This document shows positions 12,466 through 25,304 of a stretch of DNA of 64,000 nt, one piece after another. The translations under genes and the position numbers were made by a program. The stretch comes from Erythrocercus mccallii (Eukaryota; Chordata; Aves; Passeriformes; Dicruridae). The first letter of the stretch is position 1, and each line of letters opens with the position of its first letter. The notes beneath the pieces were generated by a model that did no database searches, was not told where the DNA came from, and was given only the letters and a program-made list of their open reading frames with translations. Location: NCBI GenBank assembly GCA_013397435.1, contig VZRG01000357.1:325793-389792 (forward strand), given 5' to 3'.

Positions 12466-15400
12466 TGTTAAAAGAGAGTGTAAGCTCTTCAGATCAGGAT
12501 AAAATAAATAATAAAAGAGCGAAAAAGAGGATGCAGAAGTAATCACACAAATATATTAAGGTTTCAAATCAGGATGTCAGAGGTTTGTAAACACCCGCCT
12601 CAGCACTTGCTGGGAAAGAGCCCTGCATCCACTCAATTCCCCTCTCATTTGTTGCTGAAACTGGAAACTGCCCAGTGAACAAGGCAGGAAATTTGAGGAG
12701 GAAGGAGACATGGTGAAGGCAGCTGAATGGTGTCCTGGGGAACTGGCTGCTATCTCTGTCCCTGCTGAAGACTTTTTCTGAGATACTGCCAAGTCATCCA
12801 AACCATACATTGAAAGCTGTGTCTCAGTAATTGAGTGGGGTTTTGTTTTTTGAATGCATAAATTAATACCCCAAGTTCTGATTCACAAAACTGCTGAGCA
12901 CTCGTTGCTGTGAAAGAAAACAAGGGCATTGTCCTTCCAGCACATAAAATGCTAGAGAACGTGAAGTGTTCAGAAAAATCAGGTCATTAGGCATGCAAAT
13001 TGGGTCATCAAAATTAGTGGATCTTTTTGACATTAATCTCTCTAGAATTCTTCCCAGGAAAACAGGGAGATCCCATACCCTACAGGAGAGTTGTGAACTA
13101 AATTAATTTAATGTTTGTTTCTCTACCAGCTCCCACTCCCACTGATGCTGATGCTATTTGCATGTCGAGTGGGTTGTTTCTTCCTTTCTCACTCACCACT
13201 ACCACTGAGGACAGGGCTGTACTGGCACAAAGCATCCCAAGCCCTGGACATACATGGAATGGGAGTCCTGCTTCGTCCCCTAGAAACACACCTGGCATCT
13301 CTGGTGCTGATGGTTCAGTCTGGGCTGCTTTGATTTTGAACTCCTAAATTTTCAAATTTGCTCATATTTGAGCAATGCTTCACATTTCCAGAGTATTTTT
13401 AGGGCCAGGATGGCATAACCACTGCCCAGCTTTAGGGGAGCGTTCCACTTCACAGAGCTTCCCAACAGCAAAAGCAACTTCTGAACATCCTTGTTTCTCA
13501 AAGTGGTTCTGCTCCCCTTCCATTAGGACAAGCCCAAGTCTATTATCCCTAAAGCAAAACACCAAAACTCCTACCACAGATGTTTAAAGTTCGAATTTCT
13601 CAGAACAAAGAGCTTATTCAGCTTGAAAAGACTTACTACCTATGGAGAAGTGCTAACGTCTTGGCTCCCCGCTGCTCCAGTCCCCGGCATCTGGGGGCCG
13701 TCTCAGTCACTGCTCAGCCCGCCGCCCCAAATCCTGCTGCTGGCAGAGGAGCAGGGTGGGACCCCTCAAAACTGCTGTGCCTCCATCACCCACGGCTTTG
13801 TCAAGGGATTCAGGGAGAGGGATACGGCTGCGTCTGAAGTCACGGCGATCATCAGGGAGGACTTATTTCAATATGTTCTTGAAACTATCTGATGTCAAGT
13901 TATGTGTCTCAGGGGGACGTGAGCTCCGTGTAGTTTGTTATGCCATCTGTTAGGAAAGGCAGCCACTCGTCTCTCCGCTCCGTGACCACAGATGGGGAGT
14001 TTTTCCCCCTGTGTGCGTTACTGTCAATACATGCCAAAGCCTTCCTAGCTGGAGCCAGGTGGAATCACCACCACGACAAGCACGCCTGGGAAGAAGGGTG
14101 CTGCTGCACAGGCTTTCCCAAGAACTTTGGCTCACGGTGTGCAGATGAGCTGAACGAACAGAGCCAGCCTGCACCAGCGAGGGCAGGTCCCCAAAAACCC
14201 TCTGACTTGCAGGACACTGAGCAAAAACCCCAGCAGCAGAGCCCAAAGAGGAGATTGTGTGGCTCCATGCAACATCTGCAGCCCCACTGCAGATTTGACC
14301 CTCCTGTTGGCTGGCTGGGGATGGTGCTTGCCCCAAATCACTGTTTAGCAACAGCACTGTGAACCTCAGAGACGGAAAAAAATCCAAAGCCTCAACTGCT
14401 GCCTCCGTGGAGATGCCTCAGCTCTTAGTGGACCTTAACTGAACACGGTGTCCCCAGTGCCCCACACTGCAAAGGAAACCTGCTCTGCTGACTGACCCAC
14501 CGAGTCCTGTGGGGAAAAAGCAAACATGGAGTGAGCACCAGGGCCCCCAATGGCCATAAGCAGCTATTGACTTCAGCATCAATATTGCTCCTTTTCTCCA
14601 GGGCTGATTATCACACCTTTTAATATTGAGCTGACACTTTTCCAGTGTAACTGGGTCCACTTCTGAGCCTGTGGGCTGGAAGTTTTAAAGAGAGACTTTA
14701 CGGAGAGAAGACTGTAACAGGAAGTTTAATTGAAAATTGGAAGACTTATGGAAAGGGGATGTTGGCTGGAACGGAAAGAGTCAGCCCGCTCAGATCACTC
14801 TCCACTTATGATCCTTTGGAACAGGTATTTCACTCAAGCAGAATATAAATTGACATTGTATTTATTTTCAGTGGAAAGCAAATGTTTTTCCTGCTTCCAC
14901 AGCACTTCTCCCATCACAAGGGTGGCAGCAGCCAGTGGCATTTCCCAGGGCAAGCAGCGCTGCTGTCCTCTGGGAAGACACAAGTCATCAGCAAAAGCAG
15001 CAAAGCATTTCCTTGCATATGAGGAAGCATTTCTGAGGTGGGCATGCCAGAAAAGCCTTCTGAAAATGAATCAAAAAATAAAATTTTTTACACGTCATCC
15101 CCGGCCCTGCTGTCAGCAGCCAGAGGTGCTCAGCTCTTCTGCAAACCTGCTTTCACAGCTCAGACATAGATGCTTCCCTTGAAAGGCAGCATTTTGGGGT
15201 GCCAGCAGATGTTAGCATCTGTCTCTTCTTATAAAAGCCAAGCAGGGCTCAGTGAACACAGAACTCAGCCAAACCTTGCACCTCGACAAAGCCTCAAGGG
15301 CTCTTGCTGCTCACACCTACTCTGACCAGGCTCTGTGCACCTGCAAGGGCAGCTGAGGTGGTCCCTGCTTCAGGTGTGCCACACCAGGGATCAGGTGTGA

Positions 15401-18132
15401 AGCCCAGGAATCATGAGGGATGTGGAGAGAGCCTGAGGTGCCATGGAGGCACCAAAGGACCAACACTTCTCACACTAGATTTTTCCAGATAAATGCAACT
15501 TTTGACTGATGCCCAATTCATCCACACAGAGATTTCACCTTTGATGTCTGGGTGTAGTTAAGGCTCCTTTCTCCCATCTCACACAGCAGAATCAGGAGTT
15601 AATTTACCAAGTGATGTAACTAAATAAAGAAAAAAAAAAGTAACCACTTAAATAGAATACTCTGAACTAGAAAAAGGATAGCTTAATTTGCAGATCTCTT
15701 CTCTACTTCATCTATTAATTTACTTCTACTATAATTTAAGTTCACACATGCCTATGAAACAACCCTAACAACTCATAAAACTTTTTTCAAACAAACAGAT
15801 AACTTATGCACATTTGTATTTGAGGTATGTGAATCTCTGTATTTATAGCAACTTCCAGAAGAGCTCTGCCTGCCATCAGCTCTCAGCAGGGTCTGCCTGC
15901 ACACATTCATTCTGAGTGCCCAAATATTGCACCTGGATGTCTGATGGCATGGCAAGGGGACAGCTGGCAGGGTCCCCTGGCCTGGGGATGTTTCAGCCAT
16001 GGACCAAGCTCACCAGCATTTATGTTTGGACCCACACAGTCAAAAGTTTCCTCCAGGTCTCTTACAACTGGGAAGCTGCCAGTGCTACATCTGCTTCTAG
16101 AAGCTGAGTCCTGTAACAAGTATTTGGACTCCAAAAAAGAGGGGCCAGGGAGGAAAAGGATTAGGCATAACCCTTAAAACAGATGAAGTCTTTGTGTTTT
16201 ATTATCTGCATTCACATCTCAGCCTCTGTCATGCTTTTCGCACAGTGCTTTGGGGGTGGGCAGGCCAGAGTCAAGGCACCTTGGCGGGATCTGCTGGTTG
16301 AGGGAGCATGTCCTTAGACACCAGGAAGGGCAGAAACAACACAGACCCTCGAGAAGAGAAACACTTGCTGCTTTCTGCACCTGTATAATTCCCCACACGG
16401 ACACCCACTAGGGCTGCCAGATCTAAAATCTGAAAACACAAGGTGCAGCAGCCACAGCAGCTGGAGGAAGCTGTGAGGAACTATTTTTTCATCATGTCAT
16501 TCAAAAAAAATATTGGAAATGGAAAAGAAGATGGAATTAAAGTAGAGAAACAAAAAACAGAAGAGGAAGAATAAAAGCTGCACACAGCCCAGGGTGGAAA
16601 GGAGACGAATAGAAGCAACAGAAAAAAAGCCCATCATTTTCAGTCCCAAAAACGAGTACATTTGGAGAAAAAAAACAGTTCTGCTTTTATAAAAAATTTA
16701 AAGCAAAACCCAGAAAAAACTCTCTAAATGAATAAAAATGCTGGCCCTAATAAAAAACTCATGATCTCCTCAATTTTTTAGGCAAATGACCAGCAACATG
16801 ACAACTTTTATGCATCGATCCTTAGGAAACATCTCTTCCCCCCGACCCCTGTCAAGGAGGACAAGGGATTAGCTCAGGCACTGAGGAGTTGACACAGTTA
16901 AACACTGCTGCTGGCAGATACAATCCAGTTTATAACCGAGGTTGTAAAAATACGCATGAAAGCAAATTCGTAAGAAAGGGGCTCTAATGAAGATGTATAG
17001 AAGGGCTGTAATGCCATGTAGCCTCTTGATAGCTAAGGCCCTGATCCTGCAAATTAAGCTAAGCGGCAAAGTTAATCAGATGCATAAGCATTTGCAACAT
17101 CAGTGGTTTTTTTTCTTCCCCAAATGAGCTAAATTCAAAAAGCCTTGGTTTAAATTACACGAAGATATTAGCAACATCAGTTCTTTATTAGGAACAGTTT
17201 ATTCATTCAGGGTGTACAGTATGGAGCAACACGCCTGGCATGGTTAGCGATGCGTGAACCTGAAGGGGAAGAAATCCCTTTGCATTCCCTTCACAGCCAA
17301 GTTGCACAACAATCCAGGCTGCTGTCTCAGCAGCCAAATGGGCATTTTTCCAAGCCTAAAAGTCAGCAATGAACCCAAGTGTTAAGGCAGCTTTGTTCTC
17401 CTTAAAGCTGACCAGATATCCTGGGAAAACTCCCTTGGATCACCCTTCTTTCCTCCCCATCTTCTCCCTGACAACCTCTTTCTCTAAAGTATCACAGCCA
17501 TGAAGTTCCACTCCAAATCAAGGGGTGAAAGCATCACATGGCATGAGAGTCAACAGCAAAACCTCTGGTTCATGGGAAAGCTATGGAAGTTCTGGTAAGG
17601 ATAGCAAAACTAAAGCAATACACCTGAGTTATGAGGAGAAGTAACACTCGAGGCTCTCCGGCTCTTCTATCTCAATACAAGTTTAAAGCTGTGGCAAGCG
17701 TGTTTGGTAGGGTGACACTCAGGAGTCATCCTGTACTTGTCTTCATGGGAGTGAAGCAAGACAGCAAATCCTGCTTATAATTTGCACATCTCAAACACAT
17801 CACTAAAAACACCTCTTTTGTGTGATGCAGGACATCTTGTTCAACAAGGGAGAAAACTGTCAAGAAGCTGAACAGGCAAAGGAGAGTGAGAATCTTGCTC
17901 CATGAGCAGGGCATCTTCACGATCCCAATATGACACGCTCAAGGCTGGGAGGCCAGGGGACCTTGTTGTCCCCTCAGCACACCCATCAGCACCCTGGTAA
18001 GGCTTTCTGAGTTGATCGGTGGAATGGTAATGATTTCTTACTTCAGTAAATTTTTGGAGAGGATAACAAAGCTCACGAGATGCTGCTGTGAGGTGAGCAG
18101 GGATGACCTTCTCCACAGTGCAAGGAAGGGAA
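12466..18132. other. Intergenic, no gene recognised
   Basis: About 13,650-14,150 is richer in G+C and CpG than its surroundings but gives no credible protein. A TATAAAAG lies at 15230-15237 without any gene after it. About 16,740-17,330 is AT-rich with many TAAT/ATTA cores and is a candidate conserved noncoding block. Confidence 0.65.
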
Positions 18133-18629
18133 TGTTGGGATGGGATGTTTAAGCTAAGCCTTGATATACAGCAATCCTGTATAAAGGGTAAATCTTTGTA
18201 ACCCCTTTTAGAATGAAATTACTTTATTCAGGAATGTTGTATTGCACTAATTAGGTAGTTCATTCTTGTACTTTGCACTGGGTTTTTTCTCTTACTAACA
18301 CATGCTGTATCCTCCCCACAATCCCCTGCTTCCCCTGCACACCTGACCCCCAGGTGTCACTTCCCCCTGGGTCTGCCACCACTGGCCAGCAGACCCTGTC
18401 CCCTTCCCCTCCTGGACCGAGGGCACAAAAGCGACCATCCCAGGTGACCCTTCCTCTTTTCCCTGCTCGGGCACATGGAATAAGTTCTACCAATAAACTG
18501 TGGGACTGGATCCCGAGGAGAGAGAAGAGTGCCTTTCATCTTTTACCTTTTGTCCTTGCCTTAATATTTCTCCCCTGGCCGTTGCTAGCCAGGGCTGGTC
18601 CTTTTCAGGGTGCAGGAAACTGAGGCACA
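18133..18629 (+). mobile_element. Probable solo LTR of an endogenous retrovirus
   Basis: The interval starts TGTTGGG and ends GGCACA (TGT...ACA). It is flanked on both sides by GGAA, which could be a 4-bp target-site duplication. A TATAAAG lies at about 18180 and an AATAAA at 18492-18497, followed by pyrimidine-rich sequence, consistent with U3-R-U5 order. The 497-bp length fits an LTR. There is no internal coding sequence. The GGAA match is short, so the exact edges are uncertain and the family is not identified. Confidence 0.5.
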
Positions 18630-19394
18630 GGAAGAAATACAGCACCATGGGGAAAGAAAAAGAACAAGCAAACAAATGGCTTTTGATCTTCTCCATCATT
18701 TCTTAAGAGGCTGAACTGAAAATTTCTAAACATCTTTTCCTCAATATATCCTCTCCATTTTCTATTGTCTCTGATAAGATTAATTTCTCACCCAAGCATT
18801 CCAGCCTTGACTAGTATTGCCTATTTAACAAATACTTTCATCCCACACCATGGTTGTACTTAACCCTTTCATGCAAGTCTGTGCTGAATAGCCACAATGC
18901 ATTTAGAAACCAAGAGTGCCTATAAAAATTTCACTGTGCAAGACCTGAACTTTCAGGGAAATCCCCCAAATTCAGCAGTCACTTGTAGTCATTCATGACT
19001 TAAATTTTGCAACAGGAGCAAAGGATCTGACCTTGTCTTTGAACCTTGGTCTTGTACTGAGAAGCAAGAGAGCAATGACAAGAGTGAAACTGACTGACAA
19101 AGATATAATTTTTAGTTCTTCAGTCACAAATGTATGGAAAACGCTTTGAGTACATATAATTGTTCTTCCTTCTTTTTTCAGTCTTGGCTCTACATATCTC
19201 TTACTCGTCTTCCCTGGAGATAAATACTGTGTCAGATGGACTTTTGTTCTGACTTAGTACACAACTTACATGGTTGTAGGATCAAGACCTAGCTTCCCAA
19301 AATCTTCCAGGTTTGGAAGCACTGAAAAACAGAAAAGGAAAAGAAAAAGGAATGCCATCAATCTAGTAACAGTTTTAAGTTTTGGTGGGTGTTG

Positions 19395-19436
<42 letters not shown>

Positions 19437-21597
19437 ATAATTATAATTATTATTATTAATATTAATATTATTATTACTATCTTCTGCACTATTCATAATA
19501 ATCAGAAAAATATTAAGTAGCTACAGGGTGACAAGAAGAAAAAGAAGGGAAAAGAAAGAAATCCTCAACCACTCATTTCATTTCCCACAAGTCAAAAGGA
19601 GGTGAAATGAGTATTAAATTTATCTTAAGAAGTGAAAATAAATGCTAAAAATTATTAGATAAAACAAAATGTTGCTTCATTTCAAATCTGCAAGAGAAAA
19701 TTGGCTATTTAAAAAAATTATTAAATATGAATTAAATTAATTAGATTCATTCATGGGGTAACCTCTTCATTTCAGTTTAACCTCTCTCTACCAGAGTGCC
19801 GAATGAAGGGGATATGGAGGGAAAAGAAGAGGGAGCTTCCTGGAGTGCTTTGTGCTGAGCCTATTCTGGGTTGCATAGCAGCTGGTGGGCAACTGTGGGC
19901 AGCATCCATGAGCTATAGCAACGCTTGGGGTGACGGCTGGCAGCTGTGTCAGCCCTTGGATCAGTCCCGAAGCCCAGAAAGGCAAAGACATCATGAAGCT
20001 GTTTTCCTCCCTTGTCTTGTGTTGAGCCTCCTGGGAGGCACGAGACAAAACCTGGCACTGACATCCTTCTTGATCTCTGTCAGCCAGAGCTTCCACGCCC
20101 AGACATATCCAGGCCAGATGCACTCACAGACTTGGACCAATGTGTGTCAGAGAGCTCTTCTTACAGTCGGGACCACAACAAACTCCACATGTATGTCAGC
20201 TCTTGGAATAACTGCTGGAACAAGACCAAACCAGGATGGCAGGATGGTTAGGCCAACAAAGCCTGGCTTTCAAACTTGAGAAAGTTTGATAGCAGTGCAC
20301 CCTTAGCTTGCTGCAAAAGATCCCTTTTGCTAAATTTAGGCACTAAATAGCATTGATGGCATCTTTGCAGTATGCCTGGCATGGCTCAAAAGCACTTTCT
20401 GGAATAATATGTTCGACACAACTCCACAGCTGCTTCGCACACTTAAGGATACACCATGAGCTGGTACTTGTGCAGTCACTGACATTTGCTCTTGAGCTGA
20501 TTTGTATTGTCAGTGTAGATATAAAGGTGAGCAGGTTCTGGGAGGTACAATGCAAAGTCAGCACCGTTGGTACCACAGCAGGCAGCACTGGCCCATGACA
20601 GGCAGCAAATGTGCATTTCAGCACAGCTCCTGCTGGAAAGAGAGGAATGCAACCATCAGTCCCTGGCTTCTGGCTAACTAAACACAAAATACTTGTCAAC
20701 AAAAAAAGCCAACAAAATCAATCCTGTTTTTAAGTGGCTGCCAAACCTGACATAGCCAAAACATCAAGCTGGTGAAACATGTTGCATTTTCCCCTGCAAA
20801 TTTCTGCCTGCAGAGAGCACTTGGCCACAGATCTCCCCAGATTAACAAGGTCAGCAGGTCCCATCAAAAGAGCAGCTTTTGTTTTGCAGCTGCAGCCTGA
20901 CACCTGTCAGCTTAATCAGCTGGATTTGAAACCTTCCCCAAACCCACTGTCTCCATCTGGGAGCAGGCAGCCCAACTTGTGTTCAGGCTGGACTCACTCA
21001 GAGCCCAAGGCTGATTGATAAATGTCCTTCCTTCCACTGGCATCTATCTGGCATCTACGCTGAAGAGACACAGCACTTTGCTGGTATGTCACAGGGCTGC
21101 TCCAAGGGCTCTCTGCTACTGCCACCACCCTGGCAGGTGACAACAGTGGCCAGGAGAACCAGGGAGCCTCAGCAGCAGAGCCCCCTGCCATACCTGCCAT
21201 GGAGCTCTGGCCAGGCAGTATTATGGTGAGGCTGGAATTGGAGTTCCTATGGCAAAGCACCTGGGGTGAAATGACCTCACTGGAGACTTAGTACAGGATT
21301 TCTGGAGGATGCAGCAAAGCTGATTGTAATGCTAATTGTCTTACAGGACCTGAACATCGATGGTAGCAGGATCTGTCCCCTCCTCTTCAGGGAATTTGAA
21401 TCCTCCTTTAAGTCATCAGTAAAAGTAGGATTTCACTAATTCCCAGTTGATTGCGTCACAGGAGTCTTGCACATGCACGTGCACACACACCCAGACAGAG
21501 CAGCATTTTCTCCAGAGACATCTAGAGCAAGGATTTTGGGGCTTTGAGGAGGTTTGGGTGGCAGCTTGTGATAGCTCCAGCATTGGTTGCTGCAGTC
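18630..21597. other. Intergenic, no gene recognised
   Basis: This segment contains the compound microsatellite at 19.4 kb. The 158-codon ORF near 19.8-20.3 kb has an equally long antisense ORF and no recognisable motif, so I treat it as chance. Confidence 0.7.
19395..19490 (+). repeat. Compound microsatellite (CTA)n followed by AT-rich (TTA/ATT)n
   Basis: About 14 almost perfect CTA triplets (19395-19436) run directly into interrupted TAA/TTA triplets. It is probably length-variable between individuals. Confidence 0.95.
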
Positions 21598-21730
21598 ACA
21601 GTATCACAGAACAGTCTGAGCTGGAAAGGACCCAAAAGGATCATCGAGTCCCACTCTTAAGCAAATGGCCCATACAGGGATCAAGTCTGTGACCTTGTTA
21701 GCACCAGGCTCTAACCAAGGGAGCTACTCT
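21598..21730 (-). mobile_element. tRNA-Ile-derived SINE with CR1-type tail (TguSINE1-like)
   Basis: On the minus strand the head (21666-21728) reads like tRNA-Ile: TAGCTCCCTTGGTTAGAGCC, GGTGCTAA, CAAGGTCACAG and CTTGATCCCTGTATGGGCCA. The A-box region is at 21715-21726 and the B box at about 21678-21688. Seven bases around the anticodon loop are missing, and the first tRNA bases are absent. The tail (21598-21665) is CR1-like: CGATGATCC, GGTCC and a terminal TCTGTGATACTGTGA. This architecture matches TguSINE1, described from passerines and thought to be mobilised by CR1 machinery. The copy is diverged and not a functional tRNA gene. Confidence 0.8.
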
Positions 21731-24700
21731 CAATTTTGCTCAACTCTTTTATAAATTGTTATAATCCTTATAAATGCTCTCATAATAAGCATAGTCCCCT
21801 CATCCCATGGCAAAGGTGAATAATGCTTCCAAAATAACCTTAAATGCAGCAGGTCGAATGTGGCTGGGCTGCCTGGAGCTTTTGCAGTACCTTATGCAAC
21901 AGGACAATGCTCTTGCTTCAGTCTTTTGATTGACACTGGAAGGTTGAAAACACAAAGAGGAAATGGAAATTTCATTTTTTTCACCCCCACTTTGGAAAGA
22001 CTGGAGATGAAGACTTCATCTCACCCACCTTCATTTCCCATGAAAGCCAAATCCAAGGATGCTCCCACAGCTGTCATTCTGAAATCAGACCTTGTGAACA
22101 ATCAACAAGCGAAGAGCCACACAGCCAGTTCTGTTCTTGTCCCTGGCATTGCCCATGGGTTTGGAACAGGGACATTTGCCTCCCAAGACCCAGCTGCCAC
22201 AGTTCTCCTTGGACAGCATGACATGAAGTCATCAGTCTGTACAGCAGGTACTTCACAGTATAGTATCCATACAACCTTCATATGGACATCTCTAGTCCTC
22301 CAGTGCCTTTCAATTAATTAACTTTTCTTGTTTTAAGCAATGAGAAAATGGTGGGGTTTGTTGGGTTTTTTCTAAGAGGTAAAACTAAAGCTTGTTCCAT
22401 ATTGTTAAACCGATTTTTAATTGTCTGGGAGCTATTGAGAAGAATTTTCATGGTATTTTGTGGTTTGAGGTTGAAAAGTGTTCCTGTCTTGAAATATTTT
22501 GTCTAAGCTTAGTTTCTTTGTCTAACTAGATCAGTAAAGTAATGTGTGACCCAAACATAATGACTTCATTTTTAGATCAGTAAAAACTTCAAAGGAACAT
22601 GTTCATGGCAGACTACAAAACTGTCCTAGAATATTCACTGAGATACTCTGCATCAGGAAACATATACATATTCATTAGCAGTTTTTATTTATCTTCAAAA
22701 CACTACAGTTCTGAAAAAACAAATCAAACAGAAGTCTAAAAAGCCTTTGTATTCAGCCAAGTCTATTTGGGAAATGATTAGTATTACTGCAGTTGTACTG
22801 AGTAGACAGGGTTATTAATTAAGACATACTGGTTTGCTCTGGTGCATTCTATCCTCAGCAGAAGATCTGTCAAGTTATTGTGGTTTGTACAAAAGTTTTC
22901 TCCACGTACCATTTCCCATGTTTTCTAAAATAAAAACAACTCGAGGTCTTCATGCTTTCAAATTTCTCACGGCTCTATTCACTGAAAGCAATGTCAAAAA
23001 TTCTACCCACCACAATCTTAATAGACTCAATTTAGAAATATATTTGCTACAATTCAAAAGTATCTTTCTGCTCTCTCAGTAAATAACCCCATAATTTGTT
23101 TTATGGGCCTTCGAGTCTGGGAACAACTGCCAGCAGTCTGTGTTCTGTGGAACAACAATCTTCTGGAGATTTGTGTTTGATTCGCCACAGAAATGAAATC
23201 TAACCTCCTAAAAGGGGAACAATGACCCAATAGTCATGTATGAGGCTGAGAATTAGGGCAGAGGAATTCAGTGTTGCCATAACATCAAACTTCTTGTGTG
23301 ATCTTGGACAACATCCTTGTGAAGGTCTACGCTGCTCTGCCTGGGAAGCAGCATGACTGTGATGAATTGGTGTATCTGGAGCTTCATGCCACTGCTCTGT
23401 TCCTGGGTCCTGAGCCAGGTCCAAACAAACCATGCTGGTATCTCCACATTGATCTGCATTGTAACCCTAGGAGTATCTGTGGTTATAGACCCCAAAAGTC
23501 TAGAAAATGAGCTTTGAATCCTGTGACATCGGGTTCAGCATTTGCTGAGCTAGTTCATATGTCTGTATAGACCCTTAATTCTCCTCTAGCATTTTATTCT
23601 TAATTTTAAAATGGTAATGATAGTGGTGAATGGTGAGGAGAGCCTGGCCACCCTCTTCTGGGGATAACAAGAGTTCAGTGAGCTGGATCATTCATCCTGA
23701 GAACCAGAGGGTGTCCTCTGATGTCTTCTCTTTACTGACACAGGTGTAGCCATTCTCTTAATAGAAGGACTCATTTGCTTTTTAAATAATGATCCTGTGG
23801 TGAGTAGTGTGACCTGTGATTGTGCTGACTGAATAAATGGCCTGTGAATATGTCACAATAACAAAGTACTGATGTCTAACAGAAGGAAATCTGTATTTTC
23901 CCTAAACCAAACTGCAAAGAAATATAAGCAAATTTGATCCAGACTTCAATAAAAGACAGTGCACAAGATGTTTCTTCTGTTTCTTGAGCTAATTTTACCA
24001 GTAGCTGCTCAAAGTAGAACGGCATACTGATTCCTAATCTTCCTGAAGTTATGACCAAAGTGATGCTCTTATGAGATCTTTGTGTTTCTTTCTCCTATTG
24101 AGATTAGTATCTGCCTTCTCCTAGCTTTTGTGTGTGTCCCTACCTCAAGGAACTCACAGACTAAAGATACAAAGGAATAAAAACAACATATTGAAAACAC
24201 AGTAAGGAGGATCATAAAGGGAGAGGGGCAACTGTGAGAAATGAAATGGCCACTGTTACAGCACACCAACTCCACAGAAAGCAAGTTGCATGGTTTCTGT
24301 CCTACAGTAGGCACAGCCACTTGAGCATTGCATGAAGGTGCTCTGAGATAAGCACAGCAATTCTTCTACCCCTCACACACTCAATGCACAGTCCAAGGCT
24401 TCAGACGGCACTGGCACGAGCCTCTTTTTGCAACTCCTATTAAAACTGGCCTTTCTTAAAAAGTATTCCTCCTGGAAATTTCAGAAATAATACCTTGTCT
24501 GAAAAAACCATCAAATGCCTTTTGGAGGTGTTTTTTTCATTCTTCCCTGAAAGTTAAGAAGAACATTTCAGTCTCAATGACAAATTTCAAAAGGTTTAAT
24601 TGATATTCTTATCTTTTCTCTGACAAGTAGACATTACTGGATTGAGCCCAAATCCCTGTGTCCAGCAAAGCCTGAATTATCATCAGCAACCTGACAGGAC

Positions 24701-25283
24701 TATCTATTGTTTAAGTTCTGACGTGCTTAGCTGGAAATACATTTTCTTCTTTTTACAGCTTTTATAGTCCCTCACCTTTTTTATTTTTCAACTCTCCTTG
24801 CTCCACAACTCCTTCAACTCCTTTTCCTTCATTCGGGTTCCCTGTAAGACTTCTCATGCCCTGCACTAGGAGGACATGCACAAAAGTGTTACACTTTCAG
24901 CTTCTCTGAGTCTGTTTCTGAGCCTGGAAGTTCCCTCTGCAACACAGGTCGTCTCTGAATGTGAAAGCTTTAGAGCAGATTGATGCTGTCAAATAATCCA
25001 TGGGAAATCCTGTGACTATTCCAATTCAGATGGGTAGTCTTCGTATGTTATCTAGCAGATGGAGCAAGATTTGATCTTTGAATTTACCAAAAGGCTCTTG
25101 GCAAACATTAGGGCATTGTTTGTGCTAAGGTAACATGAAACTCTTCCACTTCAGTGGATTTGGGATCAAGCTGTCAAAGAAAAGCAACAATATGGAGACT
25201 ACTATAGAGCTTCCTACAGTGAGCAGCTTGTTGGTTTCTTCAGGAGCCTTCCGGCTGAGATGTTGGTGCTAAAGATTTGTACA

Positions 25284-25304
25284 TACACACACACACACAC
25301 ACAA
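25284..25304 (+). repeat. (CA)n microsatellite
   Basis: About ten CA dinucleotides lie in a row, preceded by ACAT. Confidence 0.95.

Noticed and set aside
13940..14387. 140- and 145-codon overlapping ORFs on opposite strands
   Set aside because: They mirror each other in a CpG-enriched patch; no start context, domain or exon structure supports either.
14730..15182. 150-codon ORF
   Set aside because: It has low-complexity composition without motifs and no neighbouring splice signals that would build a gene.
15230..15237. TATAAAAG as a promoter
   Set aside because: No gene, CpG island or clear LTR follows it; a single motif in an AT-rich spacer is not enough.
19788..20279. 158-codon plus and 111-codon minus ORFs
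   Set aside because: There is no domain, and both strands are similarly open, typical of chance in moderately GC-rich sequence.
21666..21728. Functional tRNA-Ile gene
   Set aside because: The anticodon-loop bases and the 5' end are missing and a CR1 tail is attached, so it is a SINE and not a tRNA gene.
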